Positions 23,539 through 31,414 of a stretch of 31,414 nucleotides of DNA are shown piece by piece. The stretch comes from Proteobacteria bacterium UBA7447 (lineage in GTDB: Bacteria > Pseudomonadota > Gammaproteobacteria > Arenicellales > UBA868). The stretch is taken from NCBI GenBank assembly GCA_002477475.1, contig DLPX01000090.1:1-31414 (forward strand), read 5' to 3'. Each line of letters opens with the position of its first letter. The stretch's first letter is position 1. A program made the translations under genes and the position numbers. The notes beneath the pieces were generated by a model that did no database searches, was not told the DNA's origin, and saw only the letters and a list, made by a program, of their open reading frames with translations.

Positions 23539-24384
23539 CTACTCCAGTGCGTCACAAATCAATTCAAGGAATTCAGATTCGCTATGGATGTCGTCGATCC
23601 GCGTTGCATCAAGCACCACGCCAAAACGATCTGCGATCTCCTGATACCGCGGAAGCCGATGCTCAACCAGGCGAGGGAACATCCAACGAAAATAATCGTC
23701 CGGCACAATCTCCTCTGGCTTTGATAACCCTTGCTCTTCGAGATATTGGGGCAATACGCGATCAAGAAACTGATTCTGATAGTACATCGGCTTGGGCTCC
23801 TGCAAGGACCGCTCGATAATTTGACTCAGCATCGCTTCCGAGGGCTTGAGATAAACGATCAGCGTATCTTCGGCCAGTTGCTCGAGCACGCCTGGCGCGT
23901 CGATTTCGCACAGGCTGCCCCCAGCGTCATTGAGAAAATGCGGGTAGCCATAGGTGTCATGTCCCTTGGAGATAAACGCCCTGACATCCTGCATTGCGTT
24001 GATCTCTGCCTCGCGATGAAGACTCTGTCGACGCTTGAATTCATCGACCGACAGCCCGCCCAACTCTGGATTACCGATCATCCCCAGAAAGCTCGCAATT
24101 GGCTTAAGGTTGTGGACAGAAATATTATGGCAAAGGTAGATCGAATCTGTCCGCAGCAATTCTGCGAGAAACGGCACCCTCATAGCCTCGCGCTTGACGT
24201 TATCCAGTATGGGTTCATCAAGATAACGCGTCCCAATTCGGTAATCCCCGGAATAGTGGAACCAGGTCTGGCGGGGCAATCGGGATGCCAGCGTGGTCTT
24301 TCCCACACCTGACATGCCGAGCAGAGTGATCGCCTTACGCGGAGACTTCCAGAACGCGGCGCCTTTTAAATTGTCACGGTACAT
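23539..24384 (-). CDS. Uncharacterised P-loop kinase/ATPase next to metA
   Basis: This 281-residue protein has Walker A GMSGVGKTT at about 23-31, after the basic segment SPRKAITLL. It continues with FHYSGDYRIGTRYLDEPI and a long alpha-helical C-terminal region (RSLQEPKPMYYQNQFLDRVL...DDYFRWMFPRLVEHRLPRY). The fold resembles small-molecule kinases of the shikimate/gluconate-kinase type, but the family has no known substrate that I can name. It lies two bases before metA and 20 bases after the thioesterase gene on the same strand. The tight spacing suggests a role linked to methionine or homoserine. I start at ATG 24384. A TTG at 24399 would add five residues. Confidence 0.78.
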   Translation of the reverse strand: MYRDNLKGAAFWKSPRKAITLLGMSGVGKTTLASRLPRQTWFHYSGDYRIGTRYLDEPILDNVKREAMRVPFLAELLRTDSIYLCHNISVHNLKPIASFLGMIGNPELGGLSVDEFKRRQSLHREAEINAMQDVRAFISKGHDTYGYPHFLNDAGGSLCEIDAPGVLEQLAEDTLIVYLKPSEAMLSQIIERSLQEPKPMYYQNQFLDRVLPQYLEEQGLSKPEEIVPDDYFRWMFPRLVEHRLPRYQEIADRFGVVLDATRIDDIHSESEFLELICDALE

Positions 24385-24404
24385 AGTGGTAAAAATCAAA
24401 GTCT

Positions 24405-24851
24405 TCAGACAAGGCTCTGAAGGACCGACCGCACCGGCACTGACAGAGCGCAGGGCCTGCGTGCTTCCCGATCCACAAATACATGGGTGAAGCCGCCAAC
24501 CGCAGCGACAGCCGCTTCGGCCTCAGCAAACATACCCACCTCATAACTCACACTGCTATTTCCCAGATGCGTTACCCGCAACCCGCAATCCACCCGACCT
24601 GGATAAGACAGTGGCTGGAAAAACTGGCATTGTGACTGAACTACCAGCCCGATGGAATCGCTCTTTTCGATGTCCAGCAACTGGCGTTCGATCAAAAACT
24701 GATTCACAACGCTGTCGATGTAACTGTAATAGACCGCGTTGTTGATGTGGCCATAGGCGTCATTATCCTTCCATCGAGTGCTGACTGACTGCCAGTACCG
24801 ATAGTGCTCTCGCGAATGATCCGGGGTCGGGCTATTCTCCGGGTGACTCAA
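24405..24851 (-). CDS. Hotdog-fold acyl-CoA thioesterase (FadM/YbgC type)
   Basis: This 148-residue cytosolic hotdog protein has STRWKDNDAYGHINNAVYYSYIDS near residues 24-45. That matches the RxxDxDxxGHxNN active-site pattern of 4-hydroxybenzoyl-CoA/FadM-type thioesterases, with the Asp as catalytic residue. FFQPLSYPGRVDCGLRVTHLG is the typical central strand pair. It probably releases free acids from acyl-CoA. The ATG overlaps the acuI stop by ATGA, so the two are translationally coupled and may act on the same acyl-CoA pool. Confidence 0.86.
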   Translation of the reverse strand: MSHPENSPTPDHSREHYRYWQSVSTRWKDNDAYGHINNAVYYSYIDSVVNQFLIERQLLDIEKSDSIGLVVQSQCQFFQPLSYPGRVDCGLRVTHLGNSSVSYEVGMFAEAEAAVAAVGGFTHVFVDREARRPCALSVPVRSVLQSLV

Positions 24852-25837
24852 GAACCGATCCTGATGACTGTTCGGCCTGTAACTGAACCGGTCAGGTAAT
24901 CATCAAACGCGCCTGGCAAATCATCAAATTCAATCGTTTGCGGCGCGATCAGATCAAGATGGCCAGGGCGAAGGTCTTCTGCCAGGCGCTGCCAGGCCCG
25001 GTTGCGAAGTGCTTCAGGCATTTCAATCGAGTTAATCCCCAGCAACGACACCCCGCGCAGGATAAACGGCATGACCGTGGTTTCCAGTTTGATGCCACTG
25101 GCGTTACCGATTGATGCGATATTTCCCCACGGTTTCACCGTACGGGTGAGCCACCCTAGCGTCTCTCCACCAACGTTGTCCACTGCGCCGCCCCAGAGGC
25201 CTTTCTCCAGCGGTCTGCCCCCCATCTCAAGCTCGTGTCGGTTAACAAATTCAGTGGCGCCCAATGACTTCAGGTAATCATGCTGATCTGATTTTCCCGT
25301 CAACGCCACTACCTCAAAGCCTTTTGCCGCCAGCATATCGACCGCGATGCTGCCAACACCGCCGGTCGCACCGGTGACAATCATGGGGCCGTGATCAGGA
25401 CTCTGTCCATTTTCCTCGAGCCGAATCATGGCAATCGCGGCAGTGAATCCCGCAGTTCCGATCGCCATCACTTCTCGGAGATCCAGGCTGTCTGGCACAG
25501 CAACAACACATCCCGCTGGCACCCGAGCCATCTCTGCATAACCACCGTCGCGGGTCTCAGAAAGGCCACAACCACATACCAGCACACGATCACCGGGCTT
25601 GAATCGATCGCTTTCGCTGCTCTCGACCGTACCAGAAAAATCAATCCCGCCATTGAGATCAGGCACTCTCAGAATCTTGGCCTTCCCGGACGCAGCCAGG
25701 GCATCCTTGAAATTGATGCCCGAGTAAGCGACGCGGACAACGACATCCCCCTTGGTCAGATCGCTGACCTCCATCTGCTCAAACCCGGCGCGAACGCCCT
25801 TTTCCTGCTGGTGTATTCTGAAAGCCTTGAAAGACAT
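24848..25837 (-). CDS. acuI: Acrylyl-CoA reductase-type quinone oxidoreductase
   Basis: This 329-residue NADPH-dependent medium-chain reductase is of the YhdH/AcuI group, which reduces acrylyl-CoA to propionyl-CoA. The N-terminal catalytic domain has SGINFKDALAASGKAKI and PDLNGGIDFSGTV, with no catalytic zinc cysteine set. The Rossmann domain has VTGATGGVGSIAVDML and LTGKSDQHDYLKSLGA. SLLGINSIEMPEALRNRAW matches the group signature. Acrylyl-CoA arises from DMSP cleavage or from 3-hydroxypropionate, and the enzyme also detoxifies acrylate. It starts an operon with the thioesterase, the P-loop kinase and metA. No DMSP lyase gene is in view. Confidence 0.88.
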   Translation of the reverse strand: MSFKAFRIHQQEKGVRAGFEQMEVSDLTKGDVVVRVAYSGINFKDALAASGKAKILRVPDLNGGIDFSGTVESSESDRFKPGDRVLVCGCGLSETRDGGYAEMARVPAGCVVAVPDSLDLREVMAIGTAGFTAAIAMIRLEENGQSPDHGPMIVTGATGGVGSIAVDMLAAKGFEVVALTGKSDQHDYLKSLGATEFVNRHELEMGGRPLEKGLWGGAVDNVGGETLGWLTRTVKPWGNIASIGNASGIKLETTVMPFILRGVSLLGINSIEMPEALRNRAWQRLAEDLRPGHLDLIAPQTIEFDDLPGAFDDYLTGSVTGRTVIRIGS

Positions 25838-26000
25838 CTTTTAAAATCTCCGGTTTCTCGGGACTGTCTGCTATCTGGTGATACTCCCGTGACAGCGATG
25901 GCAGGATTTTAACGCGTAGACTATTGTCCCGGACAGGCGATTGCCGGCGAGAAACTATCCCACCCCAACCGACCGCACACTACCGACCAGGATCCAAGAT

Positions 26001-26357
26001 ATGCAAGAAGACACTCTGTTCAGCAAGATCGTGAAAGGCCAACTGCCAGCTGATATCGTATTTCAGGACGATCGCGTCACCGCGTTTCGGGATATTCATC
26101 CCCAGGCGCCAACCCATATCCTGATCGTGCCCAACAAAATCATTCCCACTGTCAACGACGTATCCGAGGAAGACGAAGCGACGCTGGGCCACATGTTTAT
26201 CGTGGCGCGGGATCTGGCCGCCTCTGAACGCATTGCTGAAGCAGGCTACCGGTTATTGGTGAACTGCGGCCGGCATGCCAATCAGGAAGTGTTTCATCTG
26301 CATATGCATGTTCTCGGCGGCCGCCCGCTGGGTCGGATGCTGCAGAGCGAATCGTAG
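26001..26357 (+). CDS. hinT: HIT-family nucleoside phosphoramidase
   Basis: HinT hydrolyses AMP-lysine and other purine nucleoside phosphoramidates. The 118-residue protein has the usual TLFSKIVKGQLPADIVFQDD start, FRDIHPQAPTHILIVP and the active-site His triad EVFHLHMHVLGGR (HxHxH). I chose the ATG at 26001, since it gives the normal family start. A longer frame from 25941 would add 20 non-conserved residues. An AGGAT lies about ten bases upstream. The stop is five bases from the stop of the convergent acyl-CoA synthetase gene. Confidence 0.94.
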   Translation: MQEDTLFSKIVKGQLPADIVFQDDRVTAFRDIHPQAPTHILIVPNKIIPTVNDVSEEDEATLGHMFIVARDLAASERIAEAGYRLLVNCGRHANQEVFHLHMHVLGGRPLGRMLQSES

Positions 26358-26362
26358 GCCGA

Positions 26363-27973
26363 TCAGGAGTTGCGCTTTCGGGCAATCTCCTGTTCGCGCA
26401 GTTCGATGCGGCGCACTTTACCGGTGGTGGTCATGGGCAGTTCGCTGACGAACTCGATCTCGCGAGGATATTCATACGCAGCGAGATCTCCACGGACGAG
26501 GTCCTGAATATTCTGAGCTAGCGCATCCGACGGCGTCTCATCAGAAGCAAGCACAATAAAGGCTTTAACGATCTCTCCCCGAAGTTCATCGGGAGAGCCC
26601 ACTACTGCTGCCTGCACGACTGCGGGATGCTTCAATATGCAGTCTTCAATCTCCCCCGGCCCAATGCGGTGCCCTGCGCTTGAGATAACGTCATCCTTGC
26701 GCCCCACAAACCATAGATAACCGTCACTGTCACGATAACCCACATCACCCGTGGACCACCAAGGGCCAATAAACTTGTCCCGGGTTGCCTGATCTCGCTT
26801 CCAATAACCCAAAAACATTACTGGATCGTCCCTGAGCGCGCACAACTCCCCGATCTCGCCATCGGCCAGGACATTGCCGGATTCATCAATGGGCTCGACA
26901 CGATGACCAGGGTAGGATTTCCCCATTGAACCGGGTTTAACCGACATGATCTCGGAGCAATTGCCCACGATATAGTTGAATTCAGTCTGACCCCACATTT
27001 CATTGATCTGGATACCCAGGGCCTCTGCGGCCCATTCGTAAATCTGCGCGCCCAACGCTTCCCCTGCCGACATGACGCTGCGAAGTCTTACCCTACGATC
27101 CCGGATATCGTGAACCTGACGAAGCATCTTGAGCGCCGTTGGCGGGATAAAGGCATTACGGACACGATATCGCGCTATAAGATCACAGGCTTTTTCAGGA
27201 TCAAAACGTCCTCCGTCGTACCCCAAAACCGGGCGACCATAGAACCAGGCCGGAATCAGCCCATCGAGCAGACCACCCGTCCAAGCCCAGTCAGCCGGCG
27301 TCCACATCAGGTCATCCGAGCGAGGAAAGAAGTTCTGCGACATCTCAAACCCGGTCAGATTTCCCAACAGGCAACGATGCGCCAACACAGCACCCTTGGG
27401 AGGACCTGTCGTCCCCGAGGTATAGATCACGACTGCGGGGTCGTCCGCAAACGTATTCAGCGTCTCACACTCGGCTTTTGCCTGCCCAAGTAGCGCCCAG
27501 AACCCGCGTTTCTTATCATCGCAGTCAATAACCTTCTCAAGTTCCGGCAACTCATTTCGCAGCGACTGAATCTTCCCCAACCCTTCCCCAGCGCCAATCA
27601 GAACCTTGGAGCCGCTGTCTTCGAGCCGATAACGCAAAGCGTCTGTTCCGAACAGGGCGGAGAGCGGCAAGGACACCGCGCCGATCTTCCACGCGGCAAT
27701 ATGACAAAGCCCCGTTTCAACCCGCTGTGGCAATAGAATGGCAACGCGATCGCCCTGCCTGACCCCGATTGCCAGAAAAACGTTGGCCAGCTGATTTGAG
27801 AGACGATGCAGGTCGGCGAAGGTGTACTCGTTTGCGACACCGGATGTATTTTCACAAAGAAGTGCGGGATGATTCACTACTTCCCGATGGCGATCACAGA
27901 CCGCGGCAGCAATATTGAATCGTTCCGGGATCTGCCATTTGAACGCTCGACCGATCTCGTCAAAATCAGCCAA
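26363..27973 (-). CDS. AMP-forming acyl-CoA synthetase
   Basis: This 536-residue member of the ANL superfamily activates a carboxylic acid with ATP and CoA. The AMP-binding P-loop is VIYTSGTTGPPKGAVLAH, the mid-motif GQTEFN follows, then WWSTGDVGYRDSDGYLWFVGRKDDVISSAGHRIGPGEIE, and the C-terminal lysine is in TTTGKVRRIEL. It is closest in look to acetyl-CoA/medium-chain synthetases with ADWAWTGGLLDGLIPAWFYG, but the acid is not readable from sequence. The start is TTG (27973) and no ATG lies at the family's usual position. It is convergent with hinT. acuI and a thioesterase are nearby but on a separate transcript. Confidence 0.87.
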   Translation of the reverse strand: MADFDEIGRAFKWQIPERFNIAAAVCDRHREVVNHPALLCENTSGVANEYTFADLHRLSNQLANVFLAIGVRQGDRVAILLPQRVETGLCHIAAWKIGAVSLPLSALFGTDALRYRLEDSGSKVLIGAGEGLGKIQSLRNELPELEKVIDCDDKKRGFWALLGQAKAECETLNTFADDPAVVIYTSGTTGPPKGAVLAHRCLLGNLTGFEMSQNFFPRSDDLMWTPADWAWTGGLLDGLIPAWFYGRPVLGYDGGRFDPEKACDLIARYRVRNAFIPPTALKMLRQVHDIRDRRVRLRSVMSAGEALGAQIYEWAAEALGIQINEMWGQTEFNYIVGNCSEIMSVKPGSMGKSYPGHRVEPIDESGNVLADGEIGELCALRDDPVMFLGYWKRDQATRDKFIGPWWSTGDVGYRDSDGYLWFVGRKDDVISSAGHRIGPGEIEDCILKHPAVVQAAVVGSPDELRGEIVKAFIVLASDETPSDALAQNIQDLVRGDLAAYEYPREIEFVSELPMTTTGKVRRIELREQEIARKRNS

Positions 27974-28075
27974 GCCCGAATCAGTCAGTGTCGTTAAGTT
28001 GCTGATGCTTTATCTCCCAAACAAGAAACCCTCGACCCGGGTGGATGCTTTATAAGCGATGATTCTAGTACCGCC

Positions 28076-28098
28076 GACTGGCGACACAAGAGCCAGTC
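28076..28098 (-). terminator. Hairpin directly after pgl
   Basis: GACTGGC and GCCAGTC form a perfect 7-bp stem with a nine-base loop, starting at the base next to the pgl stop codon on the minus strand. No T-run follows, so it may be an RNA-stabilising structure or a Rho-related site rather than an intrinsic terminator. Confidence 0.45.
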
Positions 28099-28785
28099 TC
28101 AAGGAGCCAGAAATACCTCACACCGGGTGTCATCGTGAGACAAAACATGCCACACAGGATATTTCGTGCTTGGGTCTTGCCGGGTCACTTTGTCGAAGAG
28201 CACCTGCTTCTTCTCGCCAAAGATCGGCAAAATGATGCGCTTGGCGCCTTTCAAAACCCAGGGTGCGAGACTGATCCTTTCATGAGGGGCAAGCGGAGAA
28301 CGGGACGCGACGACCTTTCGCCCGGTTTCCAAATTCTCGGCGCCTTGTGGAAAGAGCGAGGCAATATGACCATCATCGCCCATACTGACGAATAGCACAT
28401 CGATCGGCAACAACCCTTGATCCAGCCGCTGCTCCACGGCGTCCAATGCCTCCCGAGCACAATCGTGATGGGTTTTCAGTCCGACCACTGTGGCAGCAGA
28501 ACCGTGACTCTGCAGCAATGTGTCCCGCACCAGTTTTTCATTGCTTTTTGCGCTTTCGCTAGGCACCCAACGCTCATCGATCAGCAAAACATCCACAGAG
28601 CCCCAATTTAACGGCAACTCTGACAGCATCGGAAAAAGGGCTTCGGTGGTTCTGCCCCCGCAAACGCCAAAAGTCACCCGATGATGGTTTGCCAGCGCAG
28701 ATTCGAGTACTTGCCCCAGATGGCTTGCAAGGGCCTCCAATGCATCCGAGCGGTTTGGATACCTCTGGGTTGAGTACCCGGACAT
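28099..28785 (-). CDS. pgl: 6-phosphogluconolactonase
   Basis: Pgl hydrolyses 6-phosphogluconolactone in the oxidative pentose phosphate and Entner-Doudoroff routes. The 228-residue protein has the family motifs FGVCGGRTTEALFPML (phosphate-binding), VLLIDERWVPSESAKSNEKL, LFVSMGDDGHIASLFP and HERISLAPWVLKGAKRIIL. It is cytosolic. zwf and edd, its usual neighbours, are absent here, and it instead follows znuB by eight bases, which suggests read-through from the zinc operon. A hairpin lies at its 3' end. Confidence 0.93.
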   Translation of the reverse strand: MSGYSTQRYPNRSDALEALASHLGQVLESALANHHRVTFGVCGGRTTEALFPMLSELPLNWGSVDVLLIDERWVPSESAKSNEKLVRDTLLQSHGSAATVVGLKTHHDCAREALDAVEQRLDQGLLPIDVLFVSMGDDGHIASLFPQGAENLETGRKVVASRSPLAPHERISLAPWVLKGAKRIILPIFGEKKQVLFDKVTRQDPSTKYPVWHVLSHDDTRCEVFLAP

Positions 28786-28793
28786 CAGAATAT

Positions 28794-29594
28794 TTAGCGC
28801 AAAACTTTCGTTCTGGACAGGGTAAAAAGACTTGCGACCACAAAAAGAAGTGTAGCCGCGGTAACGATGCTTGGGCCTGTAGGCATATCCCAGTAGAAGG
28901 ACCCGGACAACCCTGCCGCAACCGCCGCAACTCCCGCGGCGACAGCGATACCGGCCATCAATTCTGGCGTGCGTGAAATGGGACGCGCAGCGGCGGCTGG
29001 AATGATCAGCATAGCCGTAATTAAAAGCGCGCCCAAGATTTTGATGGCGACCGCCACCAGCACCGCCAGCATTATCGTCAAGATCATGTTCTCGCGTCTG
29101 GTATCAACTCCCCGAGCCGCAGCCAGATCGGCGTTCAGGGTAAACAGCAGCAGTCGCTCCCAACGAAACCACAGCACCACCAAAATGGCCAAGCATCCCG
29201 CGCCGATAATCAGAAGGTCCAGACGCCCCACCGCCAGGATATCGCCGAAAAGATAGGCTGCAAGATCAACCCTGACACCAGGAATAAATGTGACGGCCAC
29301 CAGCCCCAATGCAAGCGCCCCATGCGACACGACCCCAAGCAAGGTGTCAATCGCGAACATCCTTCCGGAAAGTGAAAGAATCAGAAAAGCCATGGCCAAT
29401 GCGGCGAGAAGCACCCCGATAAAAACCGAGATAGAAAATCCGAGAGACAGGGCCACTCCCAGGATCGCGGCGTGGGCTGTGGCGTCGCCAAAATATGCCA
29501 TCCGACGCCAGACAACAAAACAGCCCAAAGGGCCAGACGCTAATGCCACCGCTACCCCGGCAAGTGCTGCACGCCAGAGAAAATCATCCAGCAT
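28794..29594 (-). CDS. znuB: Zinc ABC transporter permease
   Basis: ZnuB forms the inner-membrane channel of the high-affinity zinc importer. The 266-residue protein has about eight hydrophobic helices and the ABC-3 permease signatures GPLGCFVVWRRMAYFGDATAHAAILGVAL and KILGALLITAMLIIPAAAAR. I start at ATG 29594 (MLDDFLWRAAL), which gives the normal length. A frame extension to 29738 would lie inside znuC. The start overlaps the znuC stop by 11 bases. pgl follows after eight bases. Confidence 0.93.
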   Translation of the reverse strand: MLDDFLWRAALAGVAVALASGPLGCFVVWRRMAYFGDATAHAAILGVALSLGFSISVFIGVLLAALAMAFLILSLSGRMFAIDTLLGVVSHGALALGLVAVTFIPGVRVDLAAYLFGDILAVGRLDLLIIGAGCLAILVVLWFRWERLLLFTLNADLAAARGVDTRRENMILTIMLAVLVAVAIKILGALLITAMLIIPAAAARPISRTPELMAGIAVAAGVAAVAAGLSGSFYWDMPTGPSIVTAATLLFVVASLFTLSRTKVLR

Positions 29595-30324
29595 CACTTC
29601 CGCCCTGCTGCGCATGATCATGACGATGATCATGCTCGTGTCGGTACAGCGCCAGTGCCCCTTCGGTATCAAAGCCAAAAAGCGCCTGATACTCAGGCGC
29701 ATTAGAGACCAACGTTGGCGTTCCCTGGCAGCACACATGGCCGTTCAGGCAGATCACATGATCAGATGAACGCATTACCACATGTAAATCATGACTCACC
29801 ATCAGAACGGCGCAATCTAAGTCTTCGCGGACGCCTTCAATTAGGTTGTAGAAGGATGCCATGCCAGGCTGGTCAAGACCCTGAGTTGGCTCATCCAGCA
29901 CCAGCAGATCAGGCCTCATCAGAAGCGCCTCAGCCAGGAGTGCGCGCTGAAATTCTCCACCGGAAAGAGAGGACATCTGCTGCTTGAGCAGGCCGGAAAT
30001 CCCGACCTGCTCAGCGATCTGCAGATGCTGTTGACTGTTTTTTATCCCGGATAAAGCAAGCCACCGGGCTACCGTGAGGGGCATGGCCTGATCGATGGCG
30101 AGACGCTGCGGCACATAGCCGACCCGCAACCCTGCCTCCCGGATCACCACCCCTTCGGAAGGCGTTTGGGCCCCAATCAATGCCCTAAGTAACGTGGTTT
30201 TGCCAGAGCCGTTCGGACCCACAACGGTAACAATCTCGCGTTTTCGAACTGAAAGATCGACATCGCGCAAAATCTGCTTTCCGCCAGTACGCACACCCAG
30301 CCCCTGGGCCTGAATCAGACTCAC
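29584..30324 (-). CDS. znuC: Zinc ABC transporter ATP-binding protein with His-rich tail
   Basis: This 246-residue ABC ATPase powers zinc import. Walker A is GPNGSGKTT (about 36-44), the signature is LSGGEFQRA (about 129), Walker B is LLVLDEPTQGLD, and the switch histidine is in VSHDLHVV. YVPQRLAI is the Q-loop region. The C-terminus carries HEHDHRHDHAQQ, a His/Asp-rich tail that could sense or hold zinc. The ATG overlaps the zur stop by ATGA, and the stop overlaps znuB, so the genes are translationally coupled. Confidence 0.94.
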   Translation of the reverse strand: MSLIQAQGLGVRTGGKQILRDVDLSVRKREIVTVVGPNGSGKTTLLRALIGAQTPSEGVVIREAGLRVGYVPQRLAIDQAMPLTVARWLALSGIKNSQQHLQIAEQVGISGLLKQQMSSLSGGEFQRALLAEALLMRPDLLVLDEPTQGLDQPGMASFYNLIEGVREDLDCAVLMVSHDLHVVMRSSDHVICLNGHVCCQGTPTLVSNAPEYQALFGFDTEGALALYRHEHDHRHDHAQQGGSDAG

Positions 30325-30830
30325 ATCGAGGCCTTTTCACGGCATCCAGCGCACACGCCCTGAGCCTCCACTACCATATGCTCAACATCAAAGCCGATGG
30401 CACGAGCTGTGCGATCAAGCGAACTGCTCTGTGTTCTTGCTGAGGCCTCCGCAACCTGCCCACAGTCATTACAGATCATGAACACTGGCGCATGTCCTTC
30501 ACCCGGTCGGTTGCAAGCCACAAAAGCATTGATCTTCTCAATACGATGCGCAAACCCGTTTTCCACCAGAAAATCCAAAGCCCGGTACGCCACTGGAGGC
30601 TGGGCATTAAAACCGGAATCGGCGAGCTGTGACAGGATAGCGTAGGCGCCAAGCGGCGCGTGTGACTTCAGCAACAGTTTCAGCACTTTTTGGCGTACCG
30701 GTGTCAGCCGAAGCCCCCGCTCGGCACACAGCGCTTGCACTGCATCCATCAGCGAGCGGGAGCATTCGTCATGATCGTGCGCACGAAAGGCTTGCGCAGG
30801 TAACTCTGATGTTGTTTTCCTGGAACCCAT
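30321..30830 (-). CDS. zur: Zinc uptake regulator (Fur family)
   Basis: Zur represses zinc-uptake genes when loaded with zinc. The 169-residue protein has the winged-helix DNA-binding region LRLTPVRQKVLKLLLKSHAPLGAYAILSQL, a FVENGFAHRIEKINAFVAC hinge, and two CxxC structural zinc sites (CNDC and CAGC). Its N-terminus also carries AHDHDEC, possible metal ligands. I start at ATG 30830. A TTG at 30890 would overlap znuA and is unlikely. Placement between znuA and znuC implies autoregulation with the operon. The operator would lie before znuA, outside the window. Confidence 0.93.
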   Translation of the reverse strand: MGSRKTTSELPAQAFRAHDHDECSRSLMDAVQALCAERGLRLTPVRQKVLKLLLKSHAPLGAYAILSQLADSGFNAQPPVAYRALDFLVENGFAHRIEKINAFVACNRPGEGHAPVFMICNDCGQVAEASARTQSSSLDRTARAIGFDVEHMVVEAQGVCAGCREKASM

Positions 30831-30846
30831 GGAAACTAAGGCGCGG

Positions 30847-31414
30847 TTAGTGGTTAACGCATTCCGCAATTCTGGACGCGAGGTTTTCAAGCAGTTCCAG
30901 ATAAAGCCCAGAACCCAACTCTAAATCTACCCCAATCGGGTCCGCCACACCAATATGCGGCTTAAAACCGCCAAACACACTATCGATCAGTTTCGACGAA
31001 TATTGGGGCTCAGACAACACGCAATGAATTCCTTCCTCTTCAAAATGGTGTTTTAACTCCTGCAAGCCCTTGGGGCTTGGCTTTGAGGCGTCGCCTATGG
31101 AAATTGATCCCGTTGCGGAGATTCCAAACCGATTCTCAAAATATTGGTAAGCATCATGGAATACAAGGAATCCTTTCCCTTGGACTGACTTCAGATGATC
31201 TTCGAGATGATGTATCTCATGTGAGATCTCTTCTTTTGCCGTGTTGGCATTTGCCCTATAGCGCGCTGCATTTTCGGGGTCGATGTGGCCGAGTTCGGAC
31301 GCGATGGCATCAAGCCAAACAAGCGCGTTCGCCGGGTCGAGCCACATATGAGGGTCGTTGCCGTCGTGGTCGTGATGCGCATGATCGTCGTGGCCTTCGT
31401 GGTCATCATGATCG
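30847..31414 (-). CDS. znuA: Zinc ABC transporter substrate-binding protein (5' part missing)
   Basis: ZnuA captures zinc in the periplasm and delivers it to ZnuB. Only the C-terminal portion is present; the frame runs off the window end. Reading in from the edge, the segment is a His/Asp-rich loop (HD, HEGHDDH, AHHDHDG), followed by DPHMWLDPANA, which supplies a zinc-ligand histidine. LVFHDAYQYFENRFG and the closing LSEPQYSSKLIDSVFGG are typical of cluster A-I binding proteins. The gene ends 16 bases before zur. Confidence 0.94.
   Translation of the reverse strand, partial: DHDDHEGHDDHAHHDHDGNDPHMWLDPANALVWLDAIASELGHIDPENAARYRANANTAKEEISHEIHHLEDHLKSVQGKGFLVFHDAYQYFENRFGISATGSISIGDASKPSPKGLQELKHHFEEEGIHCVLSEPQYSSKLIDSVFGGFKPHIGVADPIGVDLELGSGLYLELLENLASRIAECVNH

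Noticed and set aside
25844..25911. Inverted pair TTAAAATC/GATTTTAA between acuI and hinT as an operator
   Set aside because: The arms are over 50 bases apart and low in complexity; chance is likely.
29595..29738. N-terminal extension of ZnuB
   Set aside because: The extra residues are the out-of-frame reading of the znuC His-rich tail and do not resemble ZnuB.

Overview
The window looks like chromosomal DNA of a free-living, probably marine gammaproteobacterium. The order rarA-birA-coaX-SPOR gene-tRNA-Thr, a YigI-type thioesterase, a RodZ-like protein and znuA-zur-znuC-znuB all fit that assignment. Coding density is high. I see no insertion sequence, CRISPR array or prophage. The first ~430 bases are visibly more A+T-rich than the rest and hold the start of an unrecognised exported protein, cut by the window edge.

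Layout. Positions 577-8061 form a long leftward run: D-lactate dehydrogenase-like flavoprotein, cytosolic GGT-like protein, AlkB-like dioxygenase, RarA, BirA, CoaX and a SPOR protein, followed by tRNA-Thr(TGT). Rightward from 8205 are a kinase of the 2-phosphoglycerate kinase type with ATP-cone-like repeats and a methyltransferase, facing an atypical SDR. A small unknown gene, HisN and a TPR lipoprotein-like/exported protein follow, facing a carboxylesterase. Then come a PLP-dependent dehydratase, a short RodZ-like protein, YigI, tRNA-Ala(CGC) and an MFS transporter.

The most interesting part is 17.5-24.4 kb. A tRNA-Arg(CCT) gene is split by a 240-nt group I intron directly after the third anticodon base. 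Next are an RDD protein and an exported gamma-glutamyltranspeptidase converging on glutathione synthetase (gshB). gshB lies behind a betaine/homocysteine methyltransferase gene (bmt). The bmt leader contains a SAM-II riboswitch followed by an intrinsic terminator, with a possible competing antiterminator pairing. Upstream of it is an operon of acuI, a thioesterase, an unknown P-loop kinase and metA. Together these genes link methionine synthesis, SAM sensing and glutathione turnover.

The right end holds hinT, an acyl-CoA synthetase, 6-phosphogluconolactonase and the zinc uptake genes znuB, znuC, zur and a 5'-truncated znuA, whose His-rich loop runs into the window edge.
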